64,000 nucleotides of DNA, from contig OY821771.1 of assembly GCA_963682175.1 (NCBI GenBank), positions 24,882,201 through 24,946,200 of the forward strand. The letters are read 5' to 3'. Shown piece after piece: positions 10,076 through 21,145 of this stretch. Each line of letters opens with the position of its first letter. The stretch's first letter is position 1. The position numbers were made by a program, and so were the translations under genes. The stretch is from Triglochin maritima (taxonomy: Eukaryota; Streptophyta; Magnoliopsida; Alismatales; Juncaginaceae). The notes under the pieces are model-generated. The model searched no databases and was not told the DNA's origin. It saw only the letters and a program-made list of their open reading frames with translations.

Positions 10076-13000
10076 GTAATTGGTTTCGAGTATTTTTAAT
10101 AGAAGTTAAGCTTAGATGAAGCGTATTTTTAGTTTTCTTTTGGAGATGGAACGTTTGGTTTGGTTTGGTCAATAAGATGTATTTTGCATCTCGGTCCCCA
10201 GATTCTTATGATACATGTTTATTGTTGGAAGTTGCAATCTTTGGTTTAATTTGGAATATGGTGCTCTTTGCACAAAGAAGGTTTTTTTTCCTTCCAAATT
10301 CTTACTATTTTTTGTGTTTATTGTTTTTTGGAGTTGGATGTTATGGTTTCACTTGAAAGGAGATTGTTGTCATAGAATTTTACCTTGTATCCTTGGTGGG
10401 CAGTTTTTTTATTTGGTGTGTAGAAAGGTGTTTCTTTTAGGTTTTCATTACTGTGCTGTGGGTGTGGGCTTTGTGACAGATTCCTTTGAGCAATATTTTG
10501 AGTAATATCAAAAGGTTTTCATTTTGTCGCCACAAAATTCTAGGTGTCTATGACTTGGGAGGTTTGATTTGGTTGGTGGAAAAATCTTTCTTTTGTTGTA
10601 GATTTTTCGTGGTTTGTCTAAGAGCTTGTGGTTGCTTGGAGGTGCATCTTCTGATTTGACCTAAGAGATGCAAGTTCTGTGATAATTGTTGGTTGTTTGG
10701 TGTTGGTAATTCTCCGTGACGAAAGGTTGAACTCTTGAACTTTAGATTCTGATTTACTGGAGCTGGCCTCTTTTTATTTTTATGGACCTGCGTCCTGGTA
10801 ACTGGTTGTCTATTGTGGATTGTAGCAGTAGATTGCTGGTGTATCCCTAAGTTTTGTGGGAATGTTGTTCCATTGCTCTGATCGTGGAAGTTGACATTGG
10901 GTTGGGACTTTAGCTTGTTGGGAGTGTTTTCACCCCCATCCCCTTTGACTTGGCTGACTTGGACTTATTATTTATATGGGCTCCACTGAACTTGGCTGAG
11001 TTGGACTTATAGAGTTCTTGGTTTGGGAAAAGATGTGTGTTTGTTATTTCCTGATTGTATGACAATGCTTGGTTGTTTGGCGTTGGAGCTTTTGGTTTGT
11101 TTGGAAGAATGGGAGCTTTTAAGTGCTCATTTTCTGTCCTAAAGTGTTGACCGTGCAGGGCTGTAAAATTAGATTTGTTATATAAGGTGGATTATAGTTA
11201 TTTGTGATATACGTAGTTAAGAAGGGTTTCCTTTACCAATGAGGAAAGTAAGGGGTTTCACCGGGGATAGATTGTTCTGTGGTTTCTTTATGAAAGGAGG
11301 CCATTTTCACTGTGATTACAACACTTGATTTCGAGTTTGTAGTTTTGAACACTGCAAGGACTTGCCTTATACTGTACATTATCTTTGTGAAAGATGTTAC
11401 ATTTGTATGTTTGGACTTTGGATTGCGAAAGCTGATGGGAGCGTATATGTATTGTGCTGACATTTTGTTGACATTCGTCTTCTCTCCTTGATTATTGTAT
11501 TGGTTACTTTTTGTTGTCAGTTTCTTGACTTTCTTCCATCAACGGACTTCACTAAAGGAACATTATTTTTGCTTCTACAATTCTTGACAGAATAATGCAT
11601 CATAGGAAATATCATCAGATAATTCCTATTTGATATTTTTTTAGGCAACGTGGATATCACCCTTGGAAATGTCTGGGGGATAAAGCAGTAATGTGGTTAA
11701 CTAAATTGTTTAGTAGTATCTTTGAGAAAAATAAAATACCAAATGAGTGGAGAAGAAGCATTTTAGCGCCAATTTATAAGAATAAAGGGGATATTCAAAG
11801 TTGCACTAACTATAGAGGTATCAAACTCATGTGTCATACTATGAAATTGTGGGAAAAAGTAATTGAGCACCGTCTAAGAAAAGAGACATGTGTTAGAGAT
11901 AATCAATTTAGTTTCATGCCTAGAAGGTCAACGATAGATGTCATATTTCTTATTAGACAACTTATGGAGAGGTATAGAGAACAAAAGAAAGATCTACATA
12001 TGGTTTTTATTGATTTAGAAAATGCATATGATAGAGTTCCAAGAAATGTTATGTGGTGGACCCTTGAGAAAAAGAAAGTATCAACAAAATATGTGAATTT
12101 AATTAAAGATATGTATGAAGGAGTTGAAACTATCATTAGAATTTGTGATGAGGTGACTAAATGTTTTCCGATTAAGATTGGACTTCATCAGGGTTCAACT
12201 TTAAGTCCATATCTATTTGCTTTAGTAATGGACGAAGTGACAAAAGACTTACAATGTGAGGTTCCATGGTGTATACTTTTTGCGGATGATGTAGTTTTAA
12301 TTGACAAGAGTAGGGTAGCCGTGGAGAGAAAACTAGAGTTGTGAAGAGATACTTTAGAAACAAAAGGTTTTAAACTAAGTAGATCTAAAACTGAATATGT
12401 ACCGTTAATACCGAGGAAGAGGAGATTATATTAGATGGACAAGTGGTGCGTAGAAAAGATATTTTTAGATATCTTGGATCAATACTTCAAAAGGATGGAG
12501 AGATCGATGAAGATGTCAACCATAGGATTAGAGCAGGATGGATGAAATGGCGACAAGCCTCAGGTGTCTTATGTGACAAGAAAATTCTACTTAAGTTAAA
12601 AAGAAAGTTTTATAGAACTGCAATAAGACCTACAATGTTTTATGGTGCGGAATGTTGGGTCACTAAAAGACAACATATACAAAAGATGAGTGTATCTGAA
12701 ATGAAGATGTTGAGGTGGATGTGTGACCATACGCGAATGGATCGGATTAGAAATGAAGACATTCGTGAGAGAGTTGGAGTTGTTCCAATGGAAGAGAAAG
12801 TTATCCAACACAGACTGAGATGGTATGGACATGTACAAAGAAGACCTATGGAGGCACCTATAAGAAGAGGGGTATTGAATCGGATCAAAGACATAAAAAG
12901 AAGAAGATGCAGACCACGATTGACTTGGGAGGAAGCAGTCAAAAGAGATTTAAAAAATTGGAATGTTCCTCGAGAATTTGCATTTGATAGAAACGCGTGG

Positions 13001-16000
13001 AAGAAAGCGATTCACGTGCCTGAACCGTGACTTCTTAGTGTTTCATTTCTAGCCTACCCCAACTAGTTTGGGATAAAAGGCTTTGTTGTTGTTGTTGTTG
13101 TGGATATCACCCTTGTTTACTAGATAGCTACATATATATCATGGGTATGGACTATGGATAGTGATCTGTTTGATATGAGAGGATAGAAGTATCAAATTAC
13201 TAATTTTCATGACAATATGGATAAGATCTTCTCGATGTACCGTTTTGCAGACAATAATATTTCAGGATTATGTTAGTTCTTTCCTAAACAATTGTTGCCT
13301 AATTTCCTATTTTTTACTGCTCAATGTCTGGATTTTTTCCTGTCTTGTTTCTCTGACGTATGTGGAAGGTTTAAAAAACCCGTTCATTTTTGCTAATTGC
13401 GGTTTAAGTTATGCTTTGATGTTAATTGTTCCTCTATGAGAAAATTAATGAGAACATGCATGAAAACATACTTCTTAAGTACCACAGTGCAGATTTGTTC
13501 TCACATTTGTAAGTTGAAACAAACCTGCCTTTAGAGAGCTTCTTGTAAGGCTATTGGTAGCATTGATGATAGAACAAGTGGACACTTTTTGAGATTTATC
13601 ATGTATTCTGAGGTGATTTTAATTCTTTGTAGTTTCTGATCCCTCTTGTCCTTTTTCTTTATTTGTACATTTCATGGAAGAAGACTTAGTTTATCTTCAG
13701 TTCTGTTCATTTCCTTTTTCCAAATGACAATGCTAGTTACTATTGTTCCTTTGTTTTGATGATTGTTGTGCGCCATGTAGAATATATGCTACTATTCAGA
13801 GCCAAAACGGAAACCAAAGCTCAACAGTCTTGATGAAGTCGATCCAGGAATTCTGGAGACTTTTGAGAAGTTAGGGATACCTCTCAATGAGCAGAAAAGG
13901 CTAAGCAATGTTGCAGTGGATGCTGTCATTGATAGTGTGTCTATTGCTACGACACATCGTGAGGCTCTGGCGAAAGCTGGAGTTATATTTTGTTCCATTT
14001 CTGAAGCAGTCAAAGAATATCCCGAACTTGTGAAGAAGTATCTTGGAAGGATTGTGCCACCTGGGGACAATTACTATGCAGCACTCAACTCTGCGGTTTT
14101 TAGTGATGGCTCTTTCTGTTATGTCCCTAAGGATACTCTCTCCCCAATGGAGATCTCAACCTATTTCAGAATCAACGATCAGGAGACAGGTCAGTTTGAG
14201 AGGACACTAATTGTTGCAGAGGAACGGAGCTTCGTGAGCTACTTGGAAGGTTGCACTGCTCCATCATATGACAGCAACCAGCTTCATGCTGCTGTCGTGG
14301 AGCTGTATTGCGCGGACGGGGCAGAAATCAACTATTCCACTGTCCAAAACTGGTATGCAGGTAACGAAGAGGGGATTGGTGGCATCTATAATTTTGTAAC
14401 AAAGAGAGGTCTTTGTGATGGGAACGGCTCCAAGATATCATGGACACAAGTGGAAACTGGATCTGCAATCACGTGGAAGTATCCAAGTGTTGTTCTGAAG
14501 GGTGATGATACAGTTGGGGAGTTCTACTCAGTGGCTCTGACAAAGGATTACCAACAGGCTGACACTGGCACAAAGATGATACATCTTGGTAAAAATTCTC
14601 GAAGTAGAATCGTTTCCAAAGGGATATCAGCTGGGAAATCCAGAAACTGTTACAGAGGTCTTGTTCAGGTAGGGCCAACGGCAGAGAATTCTCGAAACTT
14701 CTCACAGTGTGATTCTATGCTTATTGGTGACACTGCTGGTGCCAACACATATCCATACATACAGGTTTTCTCCCCTGCCAATACCATCTTTATTTATTAA
14801 TTATTAATTGAGTTCATTACTTCATTTTGTTATCTGCACCATCTGTTATTATTTCCTTTGATTATGCTTTTTTTAGTATGTTCCTATCTAGATTTATTAT
14901 TTTGGATCCATACGGATGGTTCAAGTCTTTATTTCTATTAGCCAGTAAACAATAACTTGTGAGTTCCTTAGAGAGTTAGAGTCCTTTATTTCTATATTGA
15001 GATTTGAAGTCGTAACATACATTGTGGTTCTCCGGTTTCTGAATTTTTTTTGATCATGATCATGATTTTCCACATTTTATAGGTATCAGGGAGGATGGCA
15101 CATGTGCCTTTTCTAACAACATTTTTTTGAAATTTCACATACATTACCTTTTTTCCACTAAATTTTCTTCAGCGTTCTAAATTTCTGGCTTGGAACTGTT
15201 ACCCGATTATTTGCAGTTATGATCTTTAATTACTTGTCAAGCATAAATTATTATCTGAAGTTTCAGCATACATTGCTGAATTGGTCAAGCATGTTGTGTC
15301 ACTATTACACAATAATACCCAGCATTTTCATCATGGGTGGTTTGAAAGTTCTAAATTCTGGCTTGGAACTGTTACCCGATTATTTGCAGTTATGATCTTT
15401 AATTACTTGTTAAGCATAAATTATGATCATAAGTTTTCAGCATACATTGCTGTATTGTTCAAGCATGTTATCTCACTATTACACAATACCGAGCATTTCA
15501 TCGTGGGTGGTTTGAAAGTGCATTTGGAAAACACTACTTTGAGAAGAAGCATTTTTCATTTCATGATATGCCAAAACGTGACATACAGTTTTCCAACTTA
15601 AGATTGCATTTGAAGCACATAATGCGACACCTTCGTTGTATTGATGCTTGAAAAATGCCATTGTATCTTCTAGTCTGTTTGAGTTGATTTCTCGATTGTA
15701 AACTGCTCCCAAAAAAATCTCAATTGCAAGATCATGAACTGATTTGTTTGATGAACTTTGGAATAAACCTTCCTATTTTCCAATTCATAGGTAGACCTAT
15801 ATTAAATACTGGCAAGTGATTTTTGCAACATGAGCTGGACAATATTCATTGTGAATTGACTAGTTTTCAACTATCCAATTGAACAGGTAAAAAACCCCTC
15901 AGCTAGGGTTGAACATGAAGCTAGCACATCAAAGATCGGCGAGGACCAACTCTTCTACTTCCAGCAGAGGGGCATCGACCATGAGCGGGCTGTTGCTGCT

Positions 16001-16105
16001 ATGATTGGTGGTTTCTGCCGTGACGTCTTCGACAAGCTTCCCTTGGAATTCGCTTCCGAAGTAAATGCATTGATGAACTTAAAGCTTGAAGGTTCTGTTG
16101 GTTGA
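9677..16105 (+). CDS. SUFB: Chloroplast Fe-S cluster assembly scaffold SufB (ABCI8-type), three coding exons
   Basis: SufB joins SufC and SufD in the plastid SufBC2D complex that builds Fe-S clusters. The CDS joins 9677-10075, 13781-14764 and 15887-16105 (133 + 328 + 72 codons, then TGA), giving 533 aa. Each junction is GT/AG and phase 0. Residues 1 to about 50 are Ser/Leu/Arg-rich with few acids, which fits a transit peptide. The rest aligns along its length with plant SufB as I know it: the EGCTAPSYD block (Cys291), RISAG-like and NCYRGLV blocks, CDSMLIGD (Cys443), and [18 protein letters not shown] (His471, Glu472). The last Cys and the His-Glu pair correspond to residues implicated in cluster assembly in bacterial SufB. 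No frameshift or internal stop is seen. Length is close to that of Arabidopsis ABCI8 (about 557 aa). Both introns carry repeat-derived additions. The family is certain; the exact symbol depends on species nomenclature. Confidence 0.96.
11650..11665 (+). repeat. Left target-site duplication of the intronic LINE
   Basis: GTGGATATCACCCTTG at 11650-11665 recurs exactly at 13100-13115, immediately after the TTG-repeat tail. The outermost base or two could be microhomology with the element ends. Confidence 0.92.
11664..13030 (+). pseudogene. RTE LINE reverse transcriptase remnant
   Basis: The frame from 11664 encodes the RT palm: [23 protein letters not shown], a fingers block with [37 protein letters not shown], and the catalytic [14 protein letters not shown] at 12342-12344 replaces the tryptophan normally found after KLEL. 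The frame then continues to about 12430, where a frameshift or small deletion moves it to the frame 12443-13030, which carries the conserved C-terminal region ([39 protein letters not shown]). It cannot make a full ORF. RTE clade membership rests on these blocks and the tail. Confidence 0.93.
11666..13100 (+). mobile_element. 5'-truncated RTE-type LINE in SufB intron 1
   Basis: The insert lies between exact 15-16-bp direct repeats and ends in AGCCTACCCCAACT...GGCTTTGTTG with a (TTG)n tail, the usual 3' end of plant RTE LINEs. It starts inside the reverse-transcriptase region, so endonuclease and the first part of RT are missing, as expected from incomplete target-primed reverse transcription. 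It lies in the same orientation as SufB. Confidence 0.95.
13083..13100 (+). repeat. (TTG)n tail of the RTE LINE
   Basis: About six TTG/GTT units close the element directly before the right target duplication. Confidence 0.95.
13100..13115 (+). repeat. Right target-site duplication of the intronic LINE
   Basis: Exact second copy of the 11650-11665 sequence. The first G overlaps the TTG tail. Confidence 0.92.
13781..14764 (+). CDS. SUFB: SufB exon 2 (residues 134-461)
   Basis: It begins after CCATGTAG with codons for NICYYSEPK and ends with YPYIQ before GTTTTC. This exon carries most of the SufBD domain, including Cys291 in EGCTAPSYD and Cys443 in CDSMLIGD. Several positions differ from common plant SufB (for example Leu and Glu near residue 256-258), but none is a core motif. 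Confidence 0.95.
14765..15886 (+). other. SufB intron 2
   Basis: A 1122-bp intron, GT at 14765 and AG at 15885-15886 (GAACAG). It contains an imperfect tandem duplication at 15174-15519. Nothing coding is seen. Confidence 0.92.
15174..15519 (+). repeat. Tandem duplication in SufB intron 2
   Basis: Two head-to-tail copies of about 172 bp (15174-15347 and 15348-15519). Both start GTTCTAAAT and end GGTGGTTTGAAAGT. They differ by scattered substitutions and a few small indels. Confidence 0.9.
15887..16105 (+). CDS. SUFB: SufB exon 3 (residues 462-533)
   Basis: Starts GTAAAAAACCCC, encoding [13 protein letters not shown] with His471 and Glu472, and ends KLEGSVG followed by TGA at 16103-16105. 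This is the conserved SufB C-terminus. Confidence 0.95.
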   Translation, partial: VKNPSARVEHEASTSKIGEDQLFYFQQRGIDHERAVAAMIGGFCRDVFDKLPLEFASEVNALMNLKLEGSVG

Positions 16106-16300
16106 CCAACCATTCTCACTTGAGGTTGTCTTTGTAAATTATAAGTTTGTATTTCCGTGATGCATCTGCAGAAAATCAGAGTAGAGGCTGTCGATACACG
16201 TTTTCTGTGGCATGTAAACATTTCTAGTGACGTCTGTGTATTTGTATTAATTTCTCACCCATTTACAACTTTCTAAAAATAAAAAATTACGGTGACAGTT
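16106..16300 (+). terminator. SufB 3' UTR and likely poly(A) region
   Basis: T-rich sequence follows the stop. The A-rich AAAAATAAAAAA at about 16275-16287 is the best candidate near-upstream element for cleavage. The exact site cannot be read from sequence. Confidence 0.4.
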
Positions 16301-18119
16301 TTCTGTTATTTATTTACTGGAAACCCGATCTTCTCCATCGAAGTTCAGTCACTAAACTCTATTTCTTCAAAAATCTCCTCTTGAAGGACCTTGTCTTCGG
16401 CTTGTGTCCGCTTAAAAGGAAGGCGTTGTACATTTCGCACATGTGAACTGAAAATATTTGACTGATAATTATAGGGGTTATAGTGAAAGTAATTGGGCTC
16501 ATAATTTTTAGGGGTAAGAGCCCGAACCAAAGAAAAAATTGCAACGTGACAGAAGCTTGGGATTGAGTGTGCCTTTGTCTCGATCATCGATATTATTTAA
16601 TATCCTCTTTATGTAATTGGACTTGTCCTCGATACTCCAATTGCATGTCACGCTGATACTTCTTTTTTTCCAAGTCAATCATGTTGTATCACTTCCTTAG
16701 GCAGGAGTGACATCCTTAAGTTAATTTTAAATTTCAATTAAAGTCAGGCCTTAATAAGGATATATATGTTGTAAAATTAATAAATATTATCATATAAAAT
16801 ATTGGGTTACACATGTCGAATAAAATATGCAGCAGAATCCAAACGAAAACAACAAACAATATCATGTTTAGGAAATAAACAACAAAGAACAGAGATCCGA
16901 AAGACCTTTTAACCGAGCTATCGACAGTCGACTTGTATTAGAGAAAATATCACCCCCACTTACCAAGTGCGACGAGTCTGACACTTTCCCCCTACGATAG
17001 AACGATTTCTTCGTCGGGCAGGTGTACACTGGAGCCGACAAACCACGAAAGCAGAGTGAAACCTTGCTTGCATTGATCACCGGAGAACGCAGGAGATGGG
17101 AGGAGTAAAATCGTCAATGATGGTTGTTTTGTTTTTGAGAGTAAAAGAACACATGCATTTGTATCATAGGAGGAAACCGAACTTGATTTATAACAAAATT
17201 CTCTTTCTACAAATCCCGTCTCGCCTGGATGGGTGCATATGTGGAGTATTCTCTTACCTTCTCTTTCTACGATCAAAATGTTACGAGAAGTGAATGTTTA
17301 AGAATATTTTTCAACTTCCTATGTTCCGCAATGTGAGGCTAAAGGAAAGTGAGAATCTCAGATGTCTCAATAACTCACGTTTCAACATTGAATTTTTCAA
17401 ATAAATTTTTCATAAGTCTACCCTCAAATTTAATAATCCAACGGGGTCACGTGACCTTACTTAAAGAGGTGATGCAACTAGTTGTGTTGCATATGACAGG
17501 ACAACTAAAATCACAATACAACGCTTAGCATTTAAATTAAATACGTTGTGATTTTCTTCTTTTCCTGTTTGGAAAATCAGAAATCTCCGAGGGGTTTACA
17601 AATGTAAGCTTCAAGATGGTCACGTGACCATACATGCATACGTAATCACGACGTCTATTACATGGATATCAATATTGAAATTCACTATCATACATATCGA
17701 CCAACAGAATATGAAACCTGACAAAAGGGAGAAATATGTAACATCTTAATTTCAATTCTTTGTGAAAAATCCTTGGTAAATACCTTTCTCTCTATCATGT
17801 ACCACCTTATTAAGTTCATTGCATTTTCTTAGACACTAACATTTATATCCAACAGGGATATCATTTTTAAGTGTTCGGATAACTGACCAAGAAAATGGTA
17901 AGGTTCACAAGCGAGTTTAGTGCCACGTTTTTGCCTTATTTAATTCATTCTGATATCGATGCTTCTGATATTTATGAAAGATTAATATTGTGTACTAGAT
18001 TATATCTTGAGATATCAAGCTTTACCTACAAGGCAAATGCACCTTCAACCATAATTGTAATTGTATCTGTCGCCCATATCAATATCCTTTGTTGTAACTT
18101 TTATAGTATGGAGTAAATA
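16301..18119. other. Intergenic stretch without recognised genes
   Basis: No conserved protein or intact element was recognised. A minus-strand 80-codon frame at 16345-16587 (Asn/Tyr/Pro-rich centre) has no family I know and may be chance or a relic exon. The block 16770-17830 has the texture of decayed LTR sequence but shows no ends. Confidence 0.5.
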
Positions 18120-18504
18120 TGTAACATTCCCGAAACAGCGAAACAAAACATTACTAAAAAAGGTGCACCATTACACCGGAGTTTGCAACATTATGATTAC
18201 ATCAAAATACAAGAAGGTACAAATACAAGTAATCATAATTAACCTAAATGGAAAGACAAAGGATCCGATCTCAGAGTACACTCGTCCTTAGTCGTCACCC
18301 ACCCAACACCTAAAAAAGCCCTGAAATGCAACAATGACAACAATGTCCGAGTTTCCATAAGAAAATCCCATATATCAAGTCCACCTACATGCGCATGAAA
18401 GTACAGTACAATGAAACAATAGTAAGGTCGTTCCCATCCAGGGGCAACAAGGGACAATTGTCCCACCATCAACATCGGGTTCCCCAAGAGTACCTACCAC
18501 AACA

Positions 18505-18615
18505 CACGTGGTACGAAGGTTTGCTCAAACAAGCTAAACACATCGGTTGCTCACACAAGTTGATACCTCAGTTGCTCACAGAAGCTGAAAGTCGGGTCTC
18601 ACACAAGCCATTAAG
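18505..18615 (+). repeat. Minisatellite in E1 (GCTCACACAAGCT type)
   Basis: Four to five imperfect units of about 28-32 bp containing TTGCTCACA.AAG. They occupy the same slot in E1 as the unrelated CTCCAGGGCTTTTTCACCC repeat in E2. Confidence 0.7.
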
Positions 18616-18899
18616 GTCACACAGTCCACTCGCCTGGCTGTCTCAAAGCAACGCTACTTGCTGGAATAATCATCGGTCAACACCACCACCCTATGGGCCG
18701 GTTGGTCACCTCTGTCGCCCTCAAGGCTAACTAGTCACATCCGTCGCCATGAAGGCCGACACTCACCTCCCACCGTGGTGCTACGTAACATAGCGCATTA
18801 GGATACGTCATCCCTTAGGTCTACTACATAGTGTGACTCAATAAAATGCAATATAACACATGAAAAGTAATAAAACTCAAAGATGATATGTGCAACTAA

Positions 18900-19200
18900 A
18901 TCCAACAGCTATGTCCCTCAGTCTAGAAGCTATATCCCTCAGTCTAGTAGTTTGTCCATAAGTCTTCTCCATTCGTGTAGAAATCCAGTCCTTCGTCCAG
19001 AAGTCTGTCCAGAAGATTTGTCCCTTCGTCCAGAAATCCAATCCCTTCGTCTAGAAGTTCTGTCCAAAGGTCCAGAAGTTCTTGTCCCTTCGTCCAGAAA
19101 TCCAGTGCCTTCGTCTAGAAGGCCATCCAGAAGTTCTGTCCCTTCGTCTAGAAGTGTTGTGCCTCAATCCAGGAGTATTGTCCCTCCATCCAATAGTCCA
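18900..19200 (+). repeat. Minisatellite in E1 (GTCCAGAAGT type)
   Basis: About ten imperfect units of 25-40 bp built from GTCCCTTCGTCYAGAA and GTCCAGAAGTTC. It is read as a Pro/Ser/Arg-rich frame, but this is a by-product of the repeat. Confidence 0.85.
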
Positions 19201-19225
19201 CAGAAATCTCAACCACCCTTGCACA

Positions 19226-20758
19226 TGTAGGGTCGTTATGGGTCGCTAATTCAAATCACTTAAGCTTGAATCTCTACTTAAACAATCAAGGATGCAACGA
19301 TAACAGTTTAAATAAAGGTAGAGAGAAACAAGCAAACCACAATGGACACGAGTGTTTTTATAGAGGTTTGGCCTCCCCTCTTTCCTCTCTTGCAAGCTCC
19401 ACTCGACACCACGAGCTCCGCTCACGACTTCACTATCCGCTCTCCATTTCGGGTCGGGAGACAACGCCTTTACAAAGCAAGCTCCGTCAACAACCTCGCG
19501 AACTTAGTTTCCTCATCTCACAATCCGAGAGGGATGCTTCATGCTTTCACTGAAACCTCTACTTCTTTTGACAACAAGATTGAGTGAAACAACACTTTCT
19601 AACTTGAGCACACTTTGAGTGAATTGGAATTGATGACTAAAGTGTGAAGTTTAGGCTTGGAGAGTATAGGTTTGGGGAATTGAAAGATTGAGAGTTTCTC
19701 TTAGATGTATATGACAATATAGAGTGTAAGAGTTGTTGAATTGTGTCTTGGTAACACCTATTTATAAGCTCTAAGAGAGTTACACCCGTTGTGATATAAT
19801 TAGAAGTTGTTTGTGTAAGATACACAAAAAAGAATTTACGAGGTCATAGTTCGGGTTAAGTTCGATTGACCGAAACATGTCAAATAGTAAACTGGATGAC
19901 GTCCATAAATAATGTCCAGAAAAGTCCATAGAAGTCCAAGAACAAAACGGTCGACCGAATAGGGGTCGGTCGAACGAACAAGGCTATAAACTAGGTTCAC
20001 TTAATTGAACGGTTGAACTAAATGTGAGATGATCTACCATTTAGGCAGTCCAGAATAATTCTCCAAGAAAGTCCAGGGACAAACAATCGAACAAGAGGGT
20101 TGGGTCGGTCGACCAAAAACAACTAGCACTATGGGGTTATCAAAATGTTTTTCTTCGGTCGCCGAAACAAGGTCCATGGTCGACCGGTGGTCACTTGTGT
20201 TTTTGGGGTATGAATAAAAATGTGAATACGACCTTTGGTATAATATGACAAGTCTAACAGTTAAATGACACGTGTAGATGGTCGAACAAAATGTTCAAAA
20301 CGCTCGACCGGTTTAACACTATTGGCTAACAGATTAACTGATCCAATCGGTCGAACAGAAAACTCATTCGGTCAACTGATTTTGCTCAGACAGTTCAGAT
20401 TTAGGTTTTAGTGTTTTCCGGTCTATGTTTGGGTGTCCTATTGAAGTCCAAAAGATCTGATATTTTGTGTGTGACTTCTATAAGGAACCTAGTGTCTATA
20501 CGAATGGATTTTAAATCTTGTATGCTCAAGATTACATAGATTCCTAAGACTCAAAAGAAATATAAAATTACATGTCTTCAAAAGCTTGATTACATGTCTT
20601 GACTTGAATTCCTTTCTTCCTTGAGTCTTAATCACCTCTAGATGTTAGCACAAAGAAATATATATGCTATGCAATATGTGTGTTACACTACATTTGATTG
20701 TGATTAAGATTAGGTTGATTAAATCATCAAAACATAGATTAAAGCCAAAAAGCGAACA
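19226..20758 (-). mobile_element. Solo LTR A4, family A
   Basis: 1.53-kb LTR, plus-strand ends TGTAGGGTCGT and AAAAAGCGAACA. It has a minus-strand TATA-like TTATAAATAG at about 19758-19768 and an array of CGGTCGA-type motifs at about 19845-20370 upstream of it. The flanks GCACA and ACACC look like a damaged target duplication. There is no internal region. Confidence 0.8.
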
Positions 20759-21145
20759 ACACCGACCGTCGACTAGCCCGACGTCAGCGAGGCCTCCGGA
20801 AAGACACCCCTCGCACCTTGTGTGAGTTAAAAAATAAACTTGGCATATGTTGATCTAGACTTCGCTGGAGTTTGCGACGTCGCTTGCACCCAAGCACCTC
20901 CAACAGTTATAACGTCGTCAATCACCCCCTCACACTGAGCTCCAAGCCAGCCACAACTCCACGCTCATGTTCACCACCAGATACGTCTTGCCGCACCTCC
21001 GTCTTGCTTGTGTCCACCGCCACCGACTCGAGCTCCGGCAGCCTCCACGCTAGCACCTCCGATAGCAAAGGAAAGAGGGGGAGAGATGAAGAAGTGGTGA
21101 GAAGAGAAGGTTGAGTAGAGAATGAGGGAGAGGGGAGATTGATTA
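20759..21145 (+). other. GC-rich block, probable E1 continuation
   Basis: GC-rich sequence with CCTCCGG-type stretches resembling the analogous part of LTR F (3650-3990). The 80-codon Ser/Thr-rich frame 20872-21114 has no recognisable family. It is probably the distal part of LTR E1 displaced by A4. Confidence 0.35.

Larger units (their letters stand above)
10076..13780 (+). other. SufB intron 1, enlarged by a LINE
   Basis: A 3705-bp intron with GT at 10076 and AG at 13779-13780. It is T-rich, as expected for a plant intron. Of its length, 1.43 kb (11666-13100) is an RTE-type LINE inserted in the same direction as the gene. The remaining short open frames have no recognisable product. Confidence 0.9.
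18120..19225 (+). mobile_element. Gypsy-type LTR E1 (partial)
   Basis: Starts TGTAACATTCCCGAAACAGCG. Its first 300 bp match LTR E2 (31015 onwards) in order: an AACAGCG block, AAGGTGCACCA, GTGATTACATCAAAA-like, CAAGTAATCA, and TGTCCGAGTTTCC. It carries two minisatellites (18505-18615 and 18900-19200). It is cut at 19225 by solo LTR A4 and probably continues at 20759. No coding region is seen; the open frames at 18389-18730 and 18883-19230 are reads through the repeats. Confidence 0.6.

Noticed and set aside
9735..10172. Minus-strand 145-codon frame opposite SufB exon 1
   Set aside because: Shadow of the GC-rich exon; composition (Thr/Ser/Arg/Pro) follows from the codons on the other strand.
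16345..16587. 80-codon minus-strand frame downstream of SufB as a gene
   Set aside because: No family resemblance, no clear promoter or splice context; kept only as a note in the intergenic entry.
18883..19230. 115-codon Pro/Ser/Arg-rich frame
   Set aside because: It is a read through the GTCCAGAAGT minisatellite.
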